From contig CALGUM010000081.1 of the NCBI GenBank assembly GCA_937902295.1, forward strand, positions 1 through 6,906: 6,906 nt of DNA, read 5' to 3'. Below are positions 6,160 through 6,906 of the stretch, piece after piece. The notes beneath the pieces are model-generated. The model saw only the letters and a program-made list of their open reading frames with translations, was not told the DNA's origin and searched no databases. Each line of letters opens with the position of its first letter. Within the stretch, counting starts at the first letter, position 1. A program made the translations under genes and the position numbers. Source of the stretch: an uncultured Candidatus Saccharibacteria bacterium. GTDB taxonomy: Bacteria > Patescibacteriota > Saccharimonadia > Saccharimonadales > Saccharimonadaceae.

Positions 6160-6858
6160 ATGGATATTCTCAAAGGACTCAACGCACCCCAGTGTGACGC
6201 GGTGCAATCAACTGACGGTCCACTTCTGATACTTGCAGGTGCTGGTAGTGGCAAAACAAAAGCACTGACGCATCGTATCGCATATCTGATTGCAGAAAAA
6301 AACGTTTGGCCAGAACAAGTGTTGGCAGTAACCTTTACAAATAAGGCAGCGAAAGAAATGCGCATTCGACTCGGGGAGTTACTCGATCAGGATGCTGCAC
6401 GACGTGATTTTATGCCTTGGATGGGTACGTTTCATAGTATTTGTGTGCGTTTACTGCGCATGGAGGGTGAGGCACTTGGTATTCAACGAAACTTTGTGAT
6501 TTATGATGAGGATGATCGCAGAAGTGTCGTCAAGCAGGCGATCAAGAATCTCGAAATAACCGACAAGCAACTGAAGCCATCGCAGGCTAGTTCGGTCATA
6601 TCGGTAGAAAAAAATAAACTCAACGATCCCGAGAGTATGCTCGAGAATGCGCGTTTTCCGTATCAACAGATGCTCGCCGAAGTGTACGCAGAGTACGAAA
6701 AACTGCGGCGTAATGCACAGGCGCTCGACTTCGATGACTTATTGACAGAGACAGTGCGGCTGCTACGCAATCACCCAGAAGTCAGAAAAAAATGGCAACA
6801 ACAGTTCCGCCATATCTTAGTAGATGAGTACCAAGACACGAACGCCGCACAATATGCG
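6160..6858 (+). CDS. UvrD/PcrA/Rep-type superfamily 1 DNA helicase, N-terminal third
   Basis: The first 233 residues of a 3'-5' superfamily 1A DNA helicase, an ATP-driven enzyme that unwinds DNA in repair and replication restart. Visible in order: the Q-motif region LNAPQCDAV (7-15, Gln11), Walker A AGAGSGKT (26-33, Lys32), motif Ia TFTNKAAKEM (58-67), motif Ib GTFHSICVRLLR (89-100), the 1B-domain segment LDFDDLL (189-195), and motif II VDEYQDTN (221-228) with Asp222 and Glu223. Full-length relatives are roughly 650-750 residues, so domain 2 and motifs III-VI are missing. The ATG is chosen because the Q-motif follows at the usual distance. The reading frame stays open to the window end, but everything after position 6858 is sequencing adapter, so true coding sequence stops there. 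PcrA, UvrD and Rep cannot be told apart from this fragment. Confidence 0.95.
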
Positions 6859-6906
6859 AGATCGGAAGAGCACACGTCTGAACTCCAGTCACACAGTGAT
6901 CTCGTA
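6859..6906 (+). other. Illumina TruSeq index adapter (assembly contamination)
   Basis: Starting with AGATCGGAAGAGCACACGTC, positions 6859-6892 match the 34-base TruSeq indexed adapter that follows a library insert. Positions 6893-6898 (ACAGTG) match the barcode usually called index 5, and 6899-6906 (ATCTCGTA) begin the shared sequence leading to the P7 end. By chance it continues the helicase frame as RSEEHTSELQSHSDLV, a peptide familiar as a false C-terminus in predicted proteins. The first base or two may coincide with genomic sequence. This stretch should be trimmed. Confidence 0.98.

Noticed and set aside
1..6906. CRISPR array, insertion sequence, phage or toxin-antitoxin module
   Set aside because: No regularly spaced repeats, transposase or integrase motifs, inverted terminal repeats or small paired genes are visible. 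All plus-strand coding space is accounted for by six genes.
6859..6906. Genuine C-terminal extension or unusual domain boundary in the helicase
   Set aside because: The bases match a commercial sequencing adapter with barcode, so the apparent coding is accidental.

Overview
The window looks like one end of an assembled contig from a small-genome bacterium. My best guess is Candidate Phyla Radiation / Patescibacteria, probably Candidatus Saccharibacteria (TM7). The basis is compact gene packing, standard stop codons with no sign of UGA recoding, lower-glycolysis genes with divergent but intact active sites, and a disordered, tail-anchored protein beside a UvrD-family helicase gene. This placement is inference, since no phylogenetic marker is present.

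Layout, left to right: a tRNA-Glu(UUC) gene on the minus strand, cut by the window edge (1-57); a 183-base divergent spacer with a hairpin and a -10-like box; then six genes all on the plus strand. These are a family 5 glycoside hydrolase resembling exo-1,3-beta-glucanases (241-1275); pyruvate kinase (1272-2687, 4-base overlap with the previous gene); phosphoglycerate kinase (2761-3987); triosephosphate isomerase (4031-4801); an unrecognised Ser/Thr/Pro/Glu-rich protein with one C-terminal membrane segment (4818-6125); and the N-terminal third of a UvrD/PcrA/Rep-type helicase (6160-6858). The last 48 bases (6859-6906) are not genomic: they match the Illumina TruSeq index adapter with barcode ACAGTG, and they happen to extend the helicase frame by 16 artificial residues.

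Functionally, the first four genes form a carbon-catabolism block. The glucanase could release glucose from short beta-glucans inside the cell. Triosephosphate isomerase and phosphoglycerate kinase handle the triose and first ATP-yielding steps, and pyruvate kinase makes the final ATP. Glyceraldehyde-3-phosphate dehydrogenase, phosphoglycerate mutase and enolase are not in the window. Two kinds of gene start are visible. The glucanase and helicase genes have TATACT only 6-7 bases before ATG, suggesting leaderless mRNAs. The pgk gene and the unrecognised gene have TAGG(G)TGGG ribosome binding sites, while pgk and tpi each have a -10-like box followed by an A-rich leader of about 33-35 bases.

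I looked for a novel system and did not find one. The most solid unusual observation is the adapter contamination. The most interesting biological ones are the eukaryote-like glucanase translationally overlapped with pyruvate kinase, the recurring start-site motifs, and the tail-anchored protein.
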